A DNA stretch of 64,000 bases from Actinomycetospora sp. TBRC 11914 (GTDB lineage: Bacteria > Actinomycetota > Actinomycetes > Mycobacteriales > Pseudonocardiaceae). Location of the stretch: NCBI RefSeq assembly GCF_012933465.1, contig NZ_JABBND010000001.1:1-64000 (forward strand). Direction: 5' to 3'. The position numbers were made by a program, and so were the translations under genes. The notes under the pieces were generated by a model, which saw nothing but the letters and a program-made list of their open reading frames with translations, did no database searches and was not told the origin of the DNA. Shown piece after piece: positions 34,322 to 41,602 of the stretch; the first letter of the stretch is position 1; every line of letters begins with the position of its first letter.

Positions 34322-35392
34322 CTACTCTCCGTGACCGGTGAGCCTCGCCACGGCCGCCACCACGGCCTCCGCCGGCACGCCCGCCAGGCAGGGATGACCC
34401 GGCACCGGGCAGTCGCGGGCGCGGGTGCCGCGGCACGGCGCGGTCTGGTCGCCCAGCAGCACGTGGGGCACGCCGTAGGGCGCCCACCGCACGGGCGGGA
34501 CGACGGGGGCGAACAGCGACACCACCGGTGTGCCCACCGCGGCCGCCAGGTGGGCCGGCCCGGTGTTGCCGACCACCACGGCGTCGGCGCCGCGCAGCAC
34601 CTCGGCGAGGACGGCGAACGACGTGGCCCCGCCCAGGTCGGTGCCGTGGCCGGCGGCGACGGCGGCGGTGAGCGCGGTCTCGCCGGGCGAGCCGGTGACG
34701 ACGACCCGGTGTCCCGCGCCGTGCAGCGCCGCGACGCCCTCCGCGCACCGCTCCGGCGGCCAGGCGCGCGCCGGGACCGACGCCCCGGGGTGCAGCACGA
34801 CGTAGGGGTCGCCGGGCCCGATCCCGCGGTCCGCGAGCAGCGCGCGGGCGGCCTCGGCCGTGCCGGGCGGGGTCGTGACCCGCAGGCACCCGTCGTCGTC
34901 GGGCCCCGCGGTGAAGCCGCCGCGGGTCGCGATCGCGAGGGCCCGCTCGGCCTCGGGGAGATCGTCGGGCAGGTCGGCGGTCGGGTCGTGGGCGGGGTCG
35001 CCCGGGCGCGCCCGGACGTCGAGCAGCCCGCCGGGGAAGTCGACCGAGGCCGCGGTGATCCGCCGCACCCCGGCCAGGCGCAGGACGAGCGCGGTCGGCA
35101 GCGGCGACTGGTGGAACGACGTGAACACGACCGCCTCGTCCGCCGCCAGGGCGGCGAGCGCGGTCACCGCCTCCCCCACCGTGTCCGGGGTGACCGGCGG
35201 GGCGTCCCCGTCCACCCACCCGCAGTGCCACACCACCACGCGGGCGACGCCGGGCAGCAGCTCCGCCGCCTGCCGGCCGCGCGGCCCGACGACGGCGACC
35301 ACCTCGTGCCCGCCGGCGGCCAGGGCGCGGATCGCCGGGCCGGTGAGCAGGACGTCGCCGTCGGAGTCGAGGCGGACCGCCAAGATCCTCAT
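34322..35392 (-). CDS. GT9-family (heptosyltransferase-like) glycosyltransferase
   Basis: The 356-residue protein belongs to the ADP-heptose:LPS heptosyltransferase family. MRILAVRLDSDGDVLLTGPAIRAL is the N-terminal GT9 signature, VVLHPGASVPARAWPPERCAEGV the central donor-binding motif, and GADAVVVGNTGPAHLAAAVGTPVVSLFAPVVPPVRWAPYG the C-terminal nucleotide-sugar site. A cysteine pair (CRGTRARDCPVPGHPCL) near the C terminus is typical of the family. It lies between a GT-B enzyme and the gmhB-like gene on the same strand, with 13 bases to the latter, forming a probable operon. The acceptor cannot be LPS in a Gram-positive, so it is unknown. Confidence 0.9.
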   Translation of the reverse strand: MRILAVRLDSDGDVLLTGPAIRALAAGGHEVVAVVGPRGRQAAELLPGVARVVVWHCGWVDGDAPPVTPDTVGEAVTALAALAADEAVVFTSFHQSPLPTALVLRLAGVRRITAASVDFPGGLLDVRARPGDPAHDPTADLPDDLPEAERALAIATRGGFTAGPDDDGCLRVTTPPGTAEAARALLADRGIGPGDPYVVLHPGASVPARAWPPERCAEGVAALHGAGHRVVVTGSPGETALTAAVAAGHGTDLGGATSFAVLAEVLRGADAVVVGNTGPAHLAAAVGTPVVSLFAPVVPPVRWAPYGVPHVLLGDQTAPCRGTRARDCPVPGHPCLAGVPAEAVVAAVARLTGHGE

Positions 35393-35405
35393 ACGGCAAG
35401 CATCC

Positions 35406-35966
35406 TCACGGGACGTCCAGGAGATCGAGGGCCTCGAGGAGGTCGCCGGCCACGAGCCCGGCCGCCGCCACCTCCTCGGCGCGCGTCGTGGGCGTGGGCA
35501 CGAGGACCCCGCGGGCGCCGGCCGCGCGGGCGGCGCCGAGGTCGGCGGCGATGTCCCCGACGACGGCGCAGGCGGCCGGGTCGACGCCGAGCCGGCGGGC
35601 CGCGTCGAGCACGAGGCCCGGGGCGGGTTTCCGGCAGGCGCACCCGTCGGCCTCCCCGTGCGGGCACCAGGCCCAGACCCCGATCGGCCCGACGAGCTCG
35701 TCGAGGCGGGCGTTCACCGCCGCGACGTCGGCCGGGGTGAGCAGGCCGCGGGCGACCCCGGACTGGTTGCTGACCACCCCGGTCGGGATGCCCGCGCGCC
35801 GCAGCCGCTCCAGCGCCGGGCGGGCCGTCGCGACGGGGTCGACCTTCGCCGGGTCGCCGTTGTAGGGGACGTCGTGGACGAGCGTGCCGTCGCGGTCGAA
35901 CAGGACCGCGGCCGGCGGCCTCGGGACGGGCGGGCCGGGGACGGGGCGTCCGTCGGGGGCGGGCAC
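35406..35966 (-). CDS. gmhB: D,D-heptose 1,7-bisphosphate phosphatase-like HAD protein
   Basis: GmhB removes the C-7 phosphate of heptose-1,7-bisphosphate between the two HldE steps. The 186-residue HAD-IIIA protein has the nucleophile motif LFDRDGTLVHDVPYNGD, VVSNQSGVARGL, a zinc-binding CPHGEADGCACRKP loop and VVGDIAADLGAARAAG as the HAD motif IV. GmhB and the HisB N-terminal domain share this architecture; the adjoining GT9 and hldE genes favour GmhB. The GTG at 35966 gives a family-typical length; the upstream frame adds a low-complexity leader. It heads the gmhB-GT9-GT operon on the minus strand. Confidence 0.88.
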   Translation of the reverse strand: MPAPDGRPVPGPPVPRPPAAVLFDRDGTLVHDVPYNGDPAKVDPVATARPALERLRRAGIPTGVVSNQSGVARGLLTPADVAAVNARLDELVGPIGVWAWCPHGEADGCACRKPAPGLVLDAARRLGVDPAACAVVGDIAADLGAARAAGARGVLVPTPTTRAEEVAAAGLVAGDLLEALDLLDVP

Positions 35967-36184
35967 GGCGCCGAGGACACCACGGCCCGACCCGGGCCGC
36001 AGGGCGGGCCCGACGCCGTCGTGGGACCCCGCCCGGGGGCGGCCCCGGTTTGTGGCGGAGGGCCCCGGGTACACGACCGGCGACCGAGGACGGCCGGGGA
36101 GCCCCCCGCCGCGGAGATCTGGTGCGCCACGAGGGGTCCGGGACCGGACGTCCGTCGCGGTGCTGATCCGACGAGGAGGTGCCC

Positions 36185-36643
36185 GTGGCGCGGCCCGATC
36201 CCCCTGTCACGCACGGCCCCGACCCCGGCGACCGCTTCATGCCCCCGGAGGACGTCGAGGTACGCGTCCCGGCCGTGCCGCGTGCCGTGATCACGATGCG
36301 CACCGTCGCCGCCGACCTCGCCGCCCGCGCCGAGTTCACCCTCGACGCGGTGGCCGACCTGCGGATGGCCGTCGACGAGGCGTGCTCGAGCCTGGTGGCT
36401 CTCGCCCGTCCGGACACCCGCCTGACCTGCAGCTTCATCGTCGACGAGGAGCACATCACGGTGACCGCATCCGTCCTGACGACCGGAGCGGAGCGGCTCG
36501 ACACCGACTCCTTCGGTTGGCGCGTCCTCACGACGCTGGCGGACGACGTCCGCATGCTCTCGGCCACCCCCGGCACCACCGGCGACCCGTTCCGGCTCGC
36601 CCTGCGCCTCTCGGTCCAGCGTCTCGGGACCCCGATTTCGTGA
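36185..36643 (+). CDS. RsbW-like anti-sigma factor (HATPase), second copy
   Basis: The 152-residue protein parallels the RsbW-like protein at 16819-17298: VEVRVPAVPRAVITMRTVAADLAARAEFTLDAVADLRMAVDEACSSLVAL and a C-terminal DSFGWRVLTTL. It should hold the downstream sigma factor inactive. GAGGAGGT (36173-36180) sits 5 bases upstream of the GTG at 36185 and overlaps the earlier in-frame GTG at 36179, which decides the start. The N-box asparagine is missing here too. No STAS gene is directly upstream, so its antagonist must be encoded elsewhere. Confidence 0.85.
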   Translation: MARPDPPVTHGPDPGDRFMPPEDVEVRVPAVPRAVITMRTVAADLAARAEFTLDAVADLRMAVDEACSSLVALARPDTRLTCSFIVDEEHITVTASVLTTGAERLDTDSFGWRVLTTLADDVRMLSATPGTTGDPFRLALRLSVQRLGTPIS

Positions 36644-37518
36644 CGGCCCACGACGTCGACTCCGCGACGGACACTCCCGGGACCGCATCCGACACCGAGA
36701 CCGTCGCGGACGGAGCTCAGGAGAACGGCACCCGCGGTCAGGAGCGCCGCGGCAGCCGCGGCGAGTACGACCACCTGATGCCGCTGCTCGCCGAGCACGC
36801 CTCGCTCCCCCAGGGCGACCCGCGGCGGGCCCGGCTGCGTGACGAGCTCGTGCGCGGGCACCTCCCGGTCGCCCAGCACATCGCGCGGCGCTTCTCCCGC
36901 CGCGGCGAGCCGGAGGAGGACCTCGAGCAGGTCGCGACCCTCGGGCTCATCAACGCCGTCGACCGCTACGACCCGGCCCGGGGCACCGACTTCCTGTCCT
37001 ACGCGGTCCCGACGATCACCGGCGAGGTCCGCCGGCACTTCCGCGACCAGGCCTGGTCGATGCGGGTGCCGCGCCGGCTCAAGGACCTCAACGTCACGCT
37101 GTCCTCGGCGATGTCGCAGATGTCGCAGACCCTCGGGCGGGCCCCCACGGCCGCCGAGCTCGCGACGCACCTCGATCTGCCCAAGGAGGACGTGCTCGAG
37201 GCGCTGGAGGCCTCGAACGCCTACCGGTCGGGCTCGCTGGACGAGATGCTCGTCGACGACCCGGACTCCGGCACCGTCTCCGACCTGCTCGGCGAGGCCG
37301 ACGCGGCGCTGGACAAGGTCGAGTACCAGCAGTCGCTCGCGCCGCTGCTCGCCCAGCTCGCCCCCCGCGAGCGGACGATCATCATGCTGCGGTTCTTCAA
37401 GAACATGACCCAGTCCCAGATCGCGACCGAGGTCGGGATCTCGCAGATGCACGTGTCGCGGCTGCTCGCGAAGACGCTCGCCCAGCTGCGCGACGGGCTC
37501 GGGGAGAACGCCCGTTAG
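36640..37518 (+). CDS. SigB/SigF-family sigma factor, second copy
   Basis: The 292-residue protein is a paralogue of the 16040-16822 factor. A 45-residue acidic N terminus precedes YDHLMPLLAEHASLPQGDPRR, the region 2 helix HLPVAQHIARRFSRRGEPEEDLEQVATLG and SYAVPTITGEVRRHFRDQAW. Region 4 ends MTQSQIATEVGISQMHVSRLLAKTL. Both region 2.4 and 4.2 are nearly identical to the first factor, so they may share promoters. The GTG start overlaps the RsbW stop (GTGA). The stop is directly followed by the GT9 gene, suggesting co-transcription of a sigma module with a cell-envelope glycosyltransferase. Confidence 0.9.
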   Translation: MTAHDVDSATDTPGTASDTETVADGAQENGTRGQERRGSRGEYDHLMPLLAEHASLPQGDPRRARLRDELVRGHLPVAQHIARRFSRRGEPEEDLEQVATLGLINAVDRYDPARGTDFLSYAVPTITGEVRRHFRDQAWSMRVPRRLKDLNVTLSSAMSQMSQTLGRAPTAAELATHLDLPKEDVLEALEASNAYRSGSLDEMLVDDPDSGTVSDLLGEADAALDKVEYQQSLAPLLAQLAPRERTIIMLRFFKNMTQSQIATEVGISQMHVSRLLAKTLAQLRDGLGENAR

Positions 37519-37570
37519 CCCCACCGCCCTCGTCCTGCGCGACCTCGGGCTCGGCGACCTGCTGGTCGCC

Positions 37571-38506
37571 GTGCCCGCGCTGCGCCTGCTGCGGCGCGCG
37601 CTGCCCGACCACCGGGTGGTGCTGCTCGGGTCGGCCTGGGTGGGCGACGTTTCGGGGTACCCCGTGGACGCGGTGACCGACGACGAGGGCGCGCCCGCGC
37701 CCGACGTCGTCGTCAACCTGCACGGCCGCGGGCCGCAGAGCCACGCCCGGCTCGACGCGCGGGCCGGCGACCGGCCGGTCCGCCGGGTCGGGCACGCGGC
37801 CCCGGGGTGGGATGGGCCGGCCTGGGTCGACGACCCGGAGCGCCCGGAGCGGCGGCGCTGGTGCGACCTGCTCGCCGCGTGCGGGCTGGTCTCCGACGAC
37901 GAGGCCGCGGCGGCCGCGGACGACCTCCGGCTCCCGGTCCCCCCTGTTGCAAGCGAAGCCCTATCGGCGTGCTCCCCTCATCTGGCATCCAGTGGCAGGA
38001 AAGCCCCGTCGTCGGGTCCCGTCGTGGTGCACCCCGGTGCGGCGTTCGGCGCCAAGCGCTGGCCCGTGCGGCGGTTCGCGGCCGTGGCCGCGGCGCTGGC
38101 GGGTGACGGGCACCGCGTCGTCGTGACCGGCGCCCACGACGAGGCCGCGCTCACCGGGGCGGTCGCGGCGGCCTGCGGTGGGCTCGACCTGGCCGGCCGA
38201 ACCAGCCTCGGCGAGCTCCTGGCCCTCGTCGCCGGCGCCCGCCTGGTGATCGCCGGCGACACCGGGATCGCCCACGTCGCGACGGCCTACGGGGTGCCGT
38301 CGGTGACGCTGTTCGGCCCCGTCGGGCCCGCGCAGTGGGGCCCGCCGGCCGACCCGCGCCACGTCGTGCTGACCGACGCCTCGGTCCGCCGCGGCGAGCG
38401 CTTCGCCGACGACCCCGACCCGGCCCTGCTCGCCGTCACCGCCGAGGACGTGATCCGGTGCGCGCGCACCCTCGTCGGGGAAGCCACCGGGCCGGGTGAT
38501 CGTTGA
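37571..38506 (+). CDS. GT9-family glycosyltransferase with internal repeat insertion
   Basis: From the GTG at 37571 the protein is 311 residues. It carries GT9 signatures: LRLLRRALPDHRVVLLG, VVVHPGAAFGAKRWPVRRFAAVA, ARLVIAGDTGIAHVATAYGVPSVTLFGPVGPAQWGPP. The expected family N terminus (VLRDLGLGDLLVA) is encoded in frame just upstream (37529-37570), yet no ATG, GTG or TTG precedes it before the stop at 37406. The true start may therefore be non-standard, near the sigma stop (GTT at 37514). Residues about 125-149 are encoded by a dispersed repeat inserted in frame between the two domains. It follows the sigma gene closely. Confidence 0.78.
   Translation: MPALRLLRRALPDHRVVLLGSAWVGDVSGYPVDAVTDDEGAPAPDVVVNLHGRGPQSHARLDARAGDRPVRRVGHAAPGWDGPAWVDDPERPERRRWCDLLAACGLVSDDEAAAAADDLRLPVPPVASEALSACSPHLASSGRKAPSSGPVVVHPGAAFGAKRWPVRRFAAVAAALAGDGHRVVVTGAHDEAALTGAVAAACGGLDLAGRTSLGELLALVAGARLVIAGDTGIAHVATAYGVPSVTLFGPVGPAQWGPPADPRHVVLTDASVRRGERFADDPDPALLAVTAEDVIRCARTLVGEATGPGDR
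37942..38005. repeat. Dispersed repeat inserted in a GT9 gene
   Basis: A 20-nt block (37959-37978, CCCTATCGGCGTGCTCCCC plus T) is identical to 49544-49563 in an intergenic repeat. The flanking TGTTGCAAGCGAAGC and GGCAGGAAAGCC resemble the repeat at 5838-5884. It interrupts a conserved GT9 domain junction, reads through without a stop, and encodes serine/alanine-rich linker sequence. Confidence 0.78.
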
Positions 38507-38514
38507 ACCGTCAC

Positions 38515-39591
38515 GTGACCAGCGAGCTCTTCACCCCGATCACCCTGCGCGGGACGACCGTCCGCAACCGGATCTGGGTCGCCCCGATGTGCCAGTACTC
38601 GGCCACCGACGGGCTGCCGGACGACTGGCACCTCGTCCACCTGGGCCAGTTCGCCGCCGGCGGGGCCGGTCTCGTGATGACCGAGGCGTCCGCCGTCGTC
38701 CCCGAGGGCCGGATCAGCCCGCAGGACGCCGGGATCTGGAACGACGAGCAGGTCGCCGCCTGGCGCCGGATCGTCGACTTCCTGCACGCCCGCGGGGCCA
38801 CCGCCGCGATGCAGCTGGCGCACGCCGGACGCAAGGCGTCCACGATCCGGCCGTGGGAGGGCAGCGGCCCGGTGACCGCCGACGACGGCGGGTGGACCCC
38901 GGTCGCGCCCTCGGCGGAGGCCTTCGCCGACTACACCGAGCCCCACGCGCTCTCGCTCGACGAGATCGCCGCCCTGCCCGGCGCGTTCGCGGCCGGCGCC
39001 CGGCGCGCGCTGACCGCCGGGTTCGACGTCGTCGAACTGCACTTCGCCCACGGCTACCTGGTCCACCAGTTCCTCTCGCCGCTGTCCAACCACCGCGACG
39101 ACGCGTACGGCGGGTCCTTCGACCACCGGATCCGCCTCGCCGTCGAGATCGTCGAGGCGGTGCGGGCCGAGGTCGGGGACGACGTGCCCGTCCTCGCCCG
39201 CATCTCGGCCACCGACTGGTCCGACGGCGGGTGGACCGCGGACGACTCGGTCGCCCTGGCCCGCGCGCTGGCGCAGGCGGGCGCCGACCTCGTCGACACC
39301 TCCACGGGCGGCAACGTCCCGCACGCCGACATCCCGGTCGGGCCGGGGTACCAGGTGCCCTTCGCCGAGCGCATCCGCCGCGAGGCCGACGTGCCGACCG
39401 GCGCCGTCGGGCTCATCACCGACCCGGCGCAGGCCGAGAAGGTCCTCGCCACCGGGCAGGCCGACGTCGTGCTGCTGGCCCGCGCGTTCCTGCGCGACCC
39501 GCACTGGCCGATGCGCGCCGCCCACGAGCTCGGCGTCGCCGACCAGGTGACCTGGCCCGACCAGTACGCCCGGGCGGCGCGGTGGCCGTGA
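38515..39591 (+). CDS. Old yellow enzyme-family flavin oxidoreductase (YqjM-like)
   Basis: The 358-residue FMN enzyme reduces activated C=C bonds with NAD(P)H. It follows the YqjM subclass: LFTPITLRGTTVRNRIWVAPMCQYSATDG, with the redox-tuning cysteine in MCQYS, HLGQFAAGGAGLVMTEASAV, the substrate-binding QLAHAGRKAS histidine pair, and HFAHGYLVHQFLSPLSNHRDD. The GTG at 38515 gives the usual N terminus (MTSELFTPITL). A TTG at 38503 overlapping the GT9 stop (TTGA) would add four residues and would imply coupling to the upstream gene. Physiological substrate is unknown. Confidence 0.92.
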   Translation: MTSELFTPITLRGTTVRNRIWVAPMCQYSATDGLPDDWHLVHLGQFAAGGAGLVMTEASAVVPEGRISPQDAGIWNDEQVAAWRRIVDFLHARGATAAMQLAHAGRKASTIRPWEGSGPVTADDGGWTPVAPSAEAFADYTEPHALSLDEIAALPGAFAAGARRALTAGFDVVELHFAHGYLVHQFLSPLSNHRDDAYGGSFDHRIRLAVEIVEAVRAEVGDDVPVLARISATDWSDGGWTADDSVALARALAQAGADLVDTSTGGNVPHADIPVGPGYQVPFAERIRREADVPTGAVGLITDPAQAEKVLATGQADVVLLARAFLRDPHWPMRAAHELGVADQVTWPDQYARAARWP

Positions 39592-39668
39592 CCCCTCCCG
39601 GGTGGTGGCTCACAGGTCACAGCGAGCCCCTAGCGACACGGCGGCGCCGACCGGGTACCACTGACTCC

Positions 39669-40619
39669 ATGAGCTCGCCGCCCGGGTCGCCCGCCGTGGG
39701 CGGAGCGATGACGGCGGCGGCGACCGAGCCCGGGCCGTCGCCCGAGGAGCCCGGCGCCGCGCGGGGCGTGGCGGTCGACGCGGCCGTTCGCCCGGTGACC
39801 CACCGGCGCCGGCGGGCCCGCCCCAGCGACCGCGACGCCCCGGCGTGGGTGGAGGCGCTCGGCCGGGTCGGGCTGGTCGCCTACGGCCTCGTCCACCTCG
39901 GGATCGCGGTGCTCGCGATCCGGATCTCCGACCTCGGCGAGCGCGACCAGCACGCCGACCCGCGCGGCGCGATCGAGCTGGTGGCCGCCGGCGGCGGCTT
40001 CCTCGGCCGGTGGCTGCTCGCCGCGGCCGCGCTGGCCCTGGTCGCGTTCGCGGTGTGGCAGCTGCGCGCGGCCGCCGTCGGGTTCAACTGGGCCAAGCCG
40101 GAGGAACGGTGGCGCAAGCGGCTCGGGGCGTTCGCGAAGGCGATCGGGGTGCTCTCCGTGGCCTGGCTGGCGGCCGAGTTCGCGACCCGGCTCCAGGGCC
40201 GCCGGAACGCCTTCCAGTCGACGGTGGACGACGTGTTCGCGCACACGGCCGGCCGCTGGTTGGTGGCCGCCGTGGGCCTGTTCGCCATCGGGATGTTCGT
40301 CTCGATGACCTACACCGGCGTGCGGGCGACGTTCATGGGCGACCTCGTCCCCGAGAAGCTGCCCGGGCACCGTCGGACGCTCGCGCTGGTCACCGGGTCG
40401 CTGGGGAACCTGACGCGGGCGATCACGTTCGGCGTGATCGGCGTGCTCACCACGCTGGCGGCGTGGGAGGACCGGCCGAACCGCATCGGCGGCGTCGACA
40501 TCGCGCTCCGCACCCTGGCGGCGCACACCCTCGGCGCCACGATGTTCTGCGTGGCCGCGGTGGGGTTCGCGGCCTACTTCGTCTACTGCGTGATCGACGC
40601 GTACGCCCGTCACCCCTAG
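39669..40619 (+). CDS. DUF1206-type integral membrane protein
   Basis: The 316-residue protein has about 70 hydrophilic N-terminal residues, then WVEALGRVGLVAYGLVHLGIAVLAI, the first of three repeated pairs of membrane helices typical of DUF1206. Further repeats begin FAKAIGVLSVAWLAAEFATRL and NLTRAITFGVIGVLTTLAAW; each shares a small-residue helix followed by a positively charged loop. The family has no characterised function. The ATG at 39669 is the first with a plausible coding N terminus. It follows the OYE gene by 77 bases on the same strand. Confidence 0.82.
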   Translation: MSSPPGSPAVGGAMTAAATEPGPSPEEPGAARGVAVDAAVRPVTHRRRRARPSDRDAPAWVEALGRVGLVAYGLVHLGIAVLAIRISDLGERDQHADPRGAIELVAAGGGFLGRWLLAAAALALVAFAVWQLRAAAVGFNWAKPEERWRKRLGAFAKAIGVLSVAWLAAEFATRLQGRRNAFQSTVDDVFAHTAGRWLVAAVGLFAIGMFVSMTYTGVRATFMGDLVPEKLPGHRRTLALVTGSLGNLTRAITFGVIGVLTTLAAWEDRPNRIGGVDIALRTLAAHTLGATMFCVAAVGFAAYFVYCVIDAYARHP

Positions 40620-40672
40620 CTCCCCAGCTCGTCACCCCCAGCTCGTCACCCCCGGCCCGTCGCCCCTGGAGC

Positions 40673-41458
40673 TCAGGGCGGGGGCGCGCCGAAGTCGGAC
40701 AGGACGCGCTCGAGGGGAGCCGGGTCCACGGCCACGTCGCCGGCGAAGGGGTGGTCGATCGTGACAGCGACGAACAGCAGCACCCCGATGAGCGCGGTCA
40801 GGCTCGCCGTCATCAGCGTGTGGAGCAGTGTGCTGCGCATCCCGAAGAGCATGGTGAAGCCGACCGTCACCACCGCACCGACGACGAGGGCGATCCACAG
40901 CACCGTCGGGACCCCCTGCTCGACGAAGTCCAGGCGTTGCGACCGGGCGGTGACCAGGTCGTTGAACCGGTCGGCCTCGATCCCCCGGTACTGCTGCTGG
41001 CCGGGGGTGTCGAGCGGCAGGTTGGCCAGGGTCTGGGAGGTCTCGTCGATGATGCGGGTGACCTCCGGCGAGCCGGGTTCGCCGCGGGCCATCGCCGGCC
41101 ACTCGGAGTCGATCACCGCGCCGGCGTAGCGCCGCACGGCGTCGTGCAGCTCCTCGCGCGCCGGCACGGGGAACGCGCCGCTGTCGCGGTAGATGGTGCG
41201 CAGGGCGCTGGCCTCGTCGCCCACGACCTGCTCGGCGTGGCTGAAGTTCTCCCAGCTGACGATGACCACGAAGCCCAGCAGTACCGCGTAGATCACGCCG
41301 ACCACGGCGATGATGAATCCGGCGACCTCGTTCTGGTCGCTCTCGTGCAGGGCGGGCCAGCGTCGTCGCAAGCCGATCTGGAGCGCGACGACCACGGCGG
41401 ACGGCACCACGATCAACAGCACTCCGCTCAGCCAGATCGGGAGGCCGGTCACCCCCAC
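40673..41458 (-). CDS. DUF4239-type membrane protein
   Basis: The 261-residue protein has two N-terminal membrane helices (LPIWLSGVLLIVVPSAVVVAL and EVAGFIIAVVGVIYAVLLGFVVIVSW) and two C-terminal ones (VPTVLWIALVVGAVVTVGFTML and TASLTALIGVLLFVAVTI), with a soluble helical region of about 110 residues between. The layout and the EVAGFIIAVVGVIYAVLLGF segment fit DUF4239, a family of unknown function loosely likened to bestrophins. The start is one of two close GTG codons (41458 or 41452). It is convergent with the DUF1206 gene. Confidence 0.8.
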   Translation of the reverse strand: MGVTGLPIWLSGVLLIVVPSAVVVALQIGLRRRWPALHESDQNEVAGFIIAVVGVIYAVLLGFVVIVSWENFSHAEQVVGDEASALRTIYRDSGAFPVPAREELHDAVRRYAGAVIDSEWPAMARGEPGSPEVTRIIDETSQTLANLPLDTPGQQQYRGIEADRFNDLVTARSQRLDFVEQGVPTVLWIALVVGAVVTVGFTMLFGMRSTLLHTLMTASLTALIGVLLFVAVTIDHPFAGDVAVDPAPLERVLSDFGAPPP

Positions 41459-41602
41459 GACATTGTCAGAGTGGCGACCGGAATTCGACCACGCGCACGA
41501 TCGGTAGCGAATCGAACACCCTTCGAGAACTGTTCGACCGCACGTTGTCGCACACCGCCGCCGGCTGCTCGAATTTGCTCACCGAGTGGTCGGGGGTGGC
41601 AC

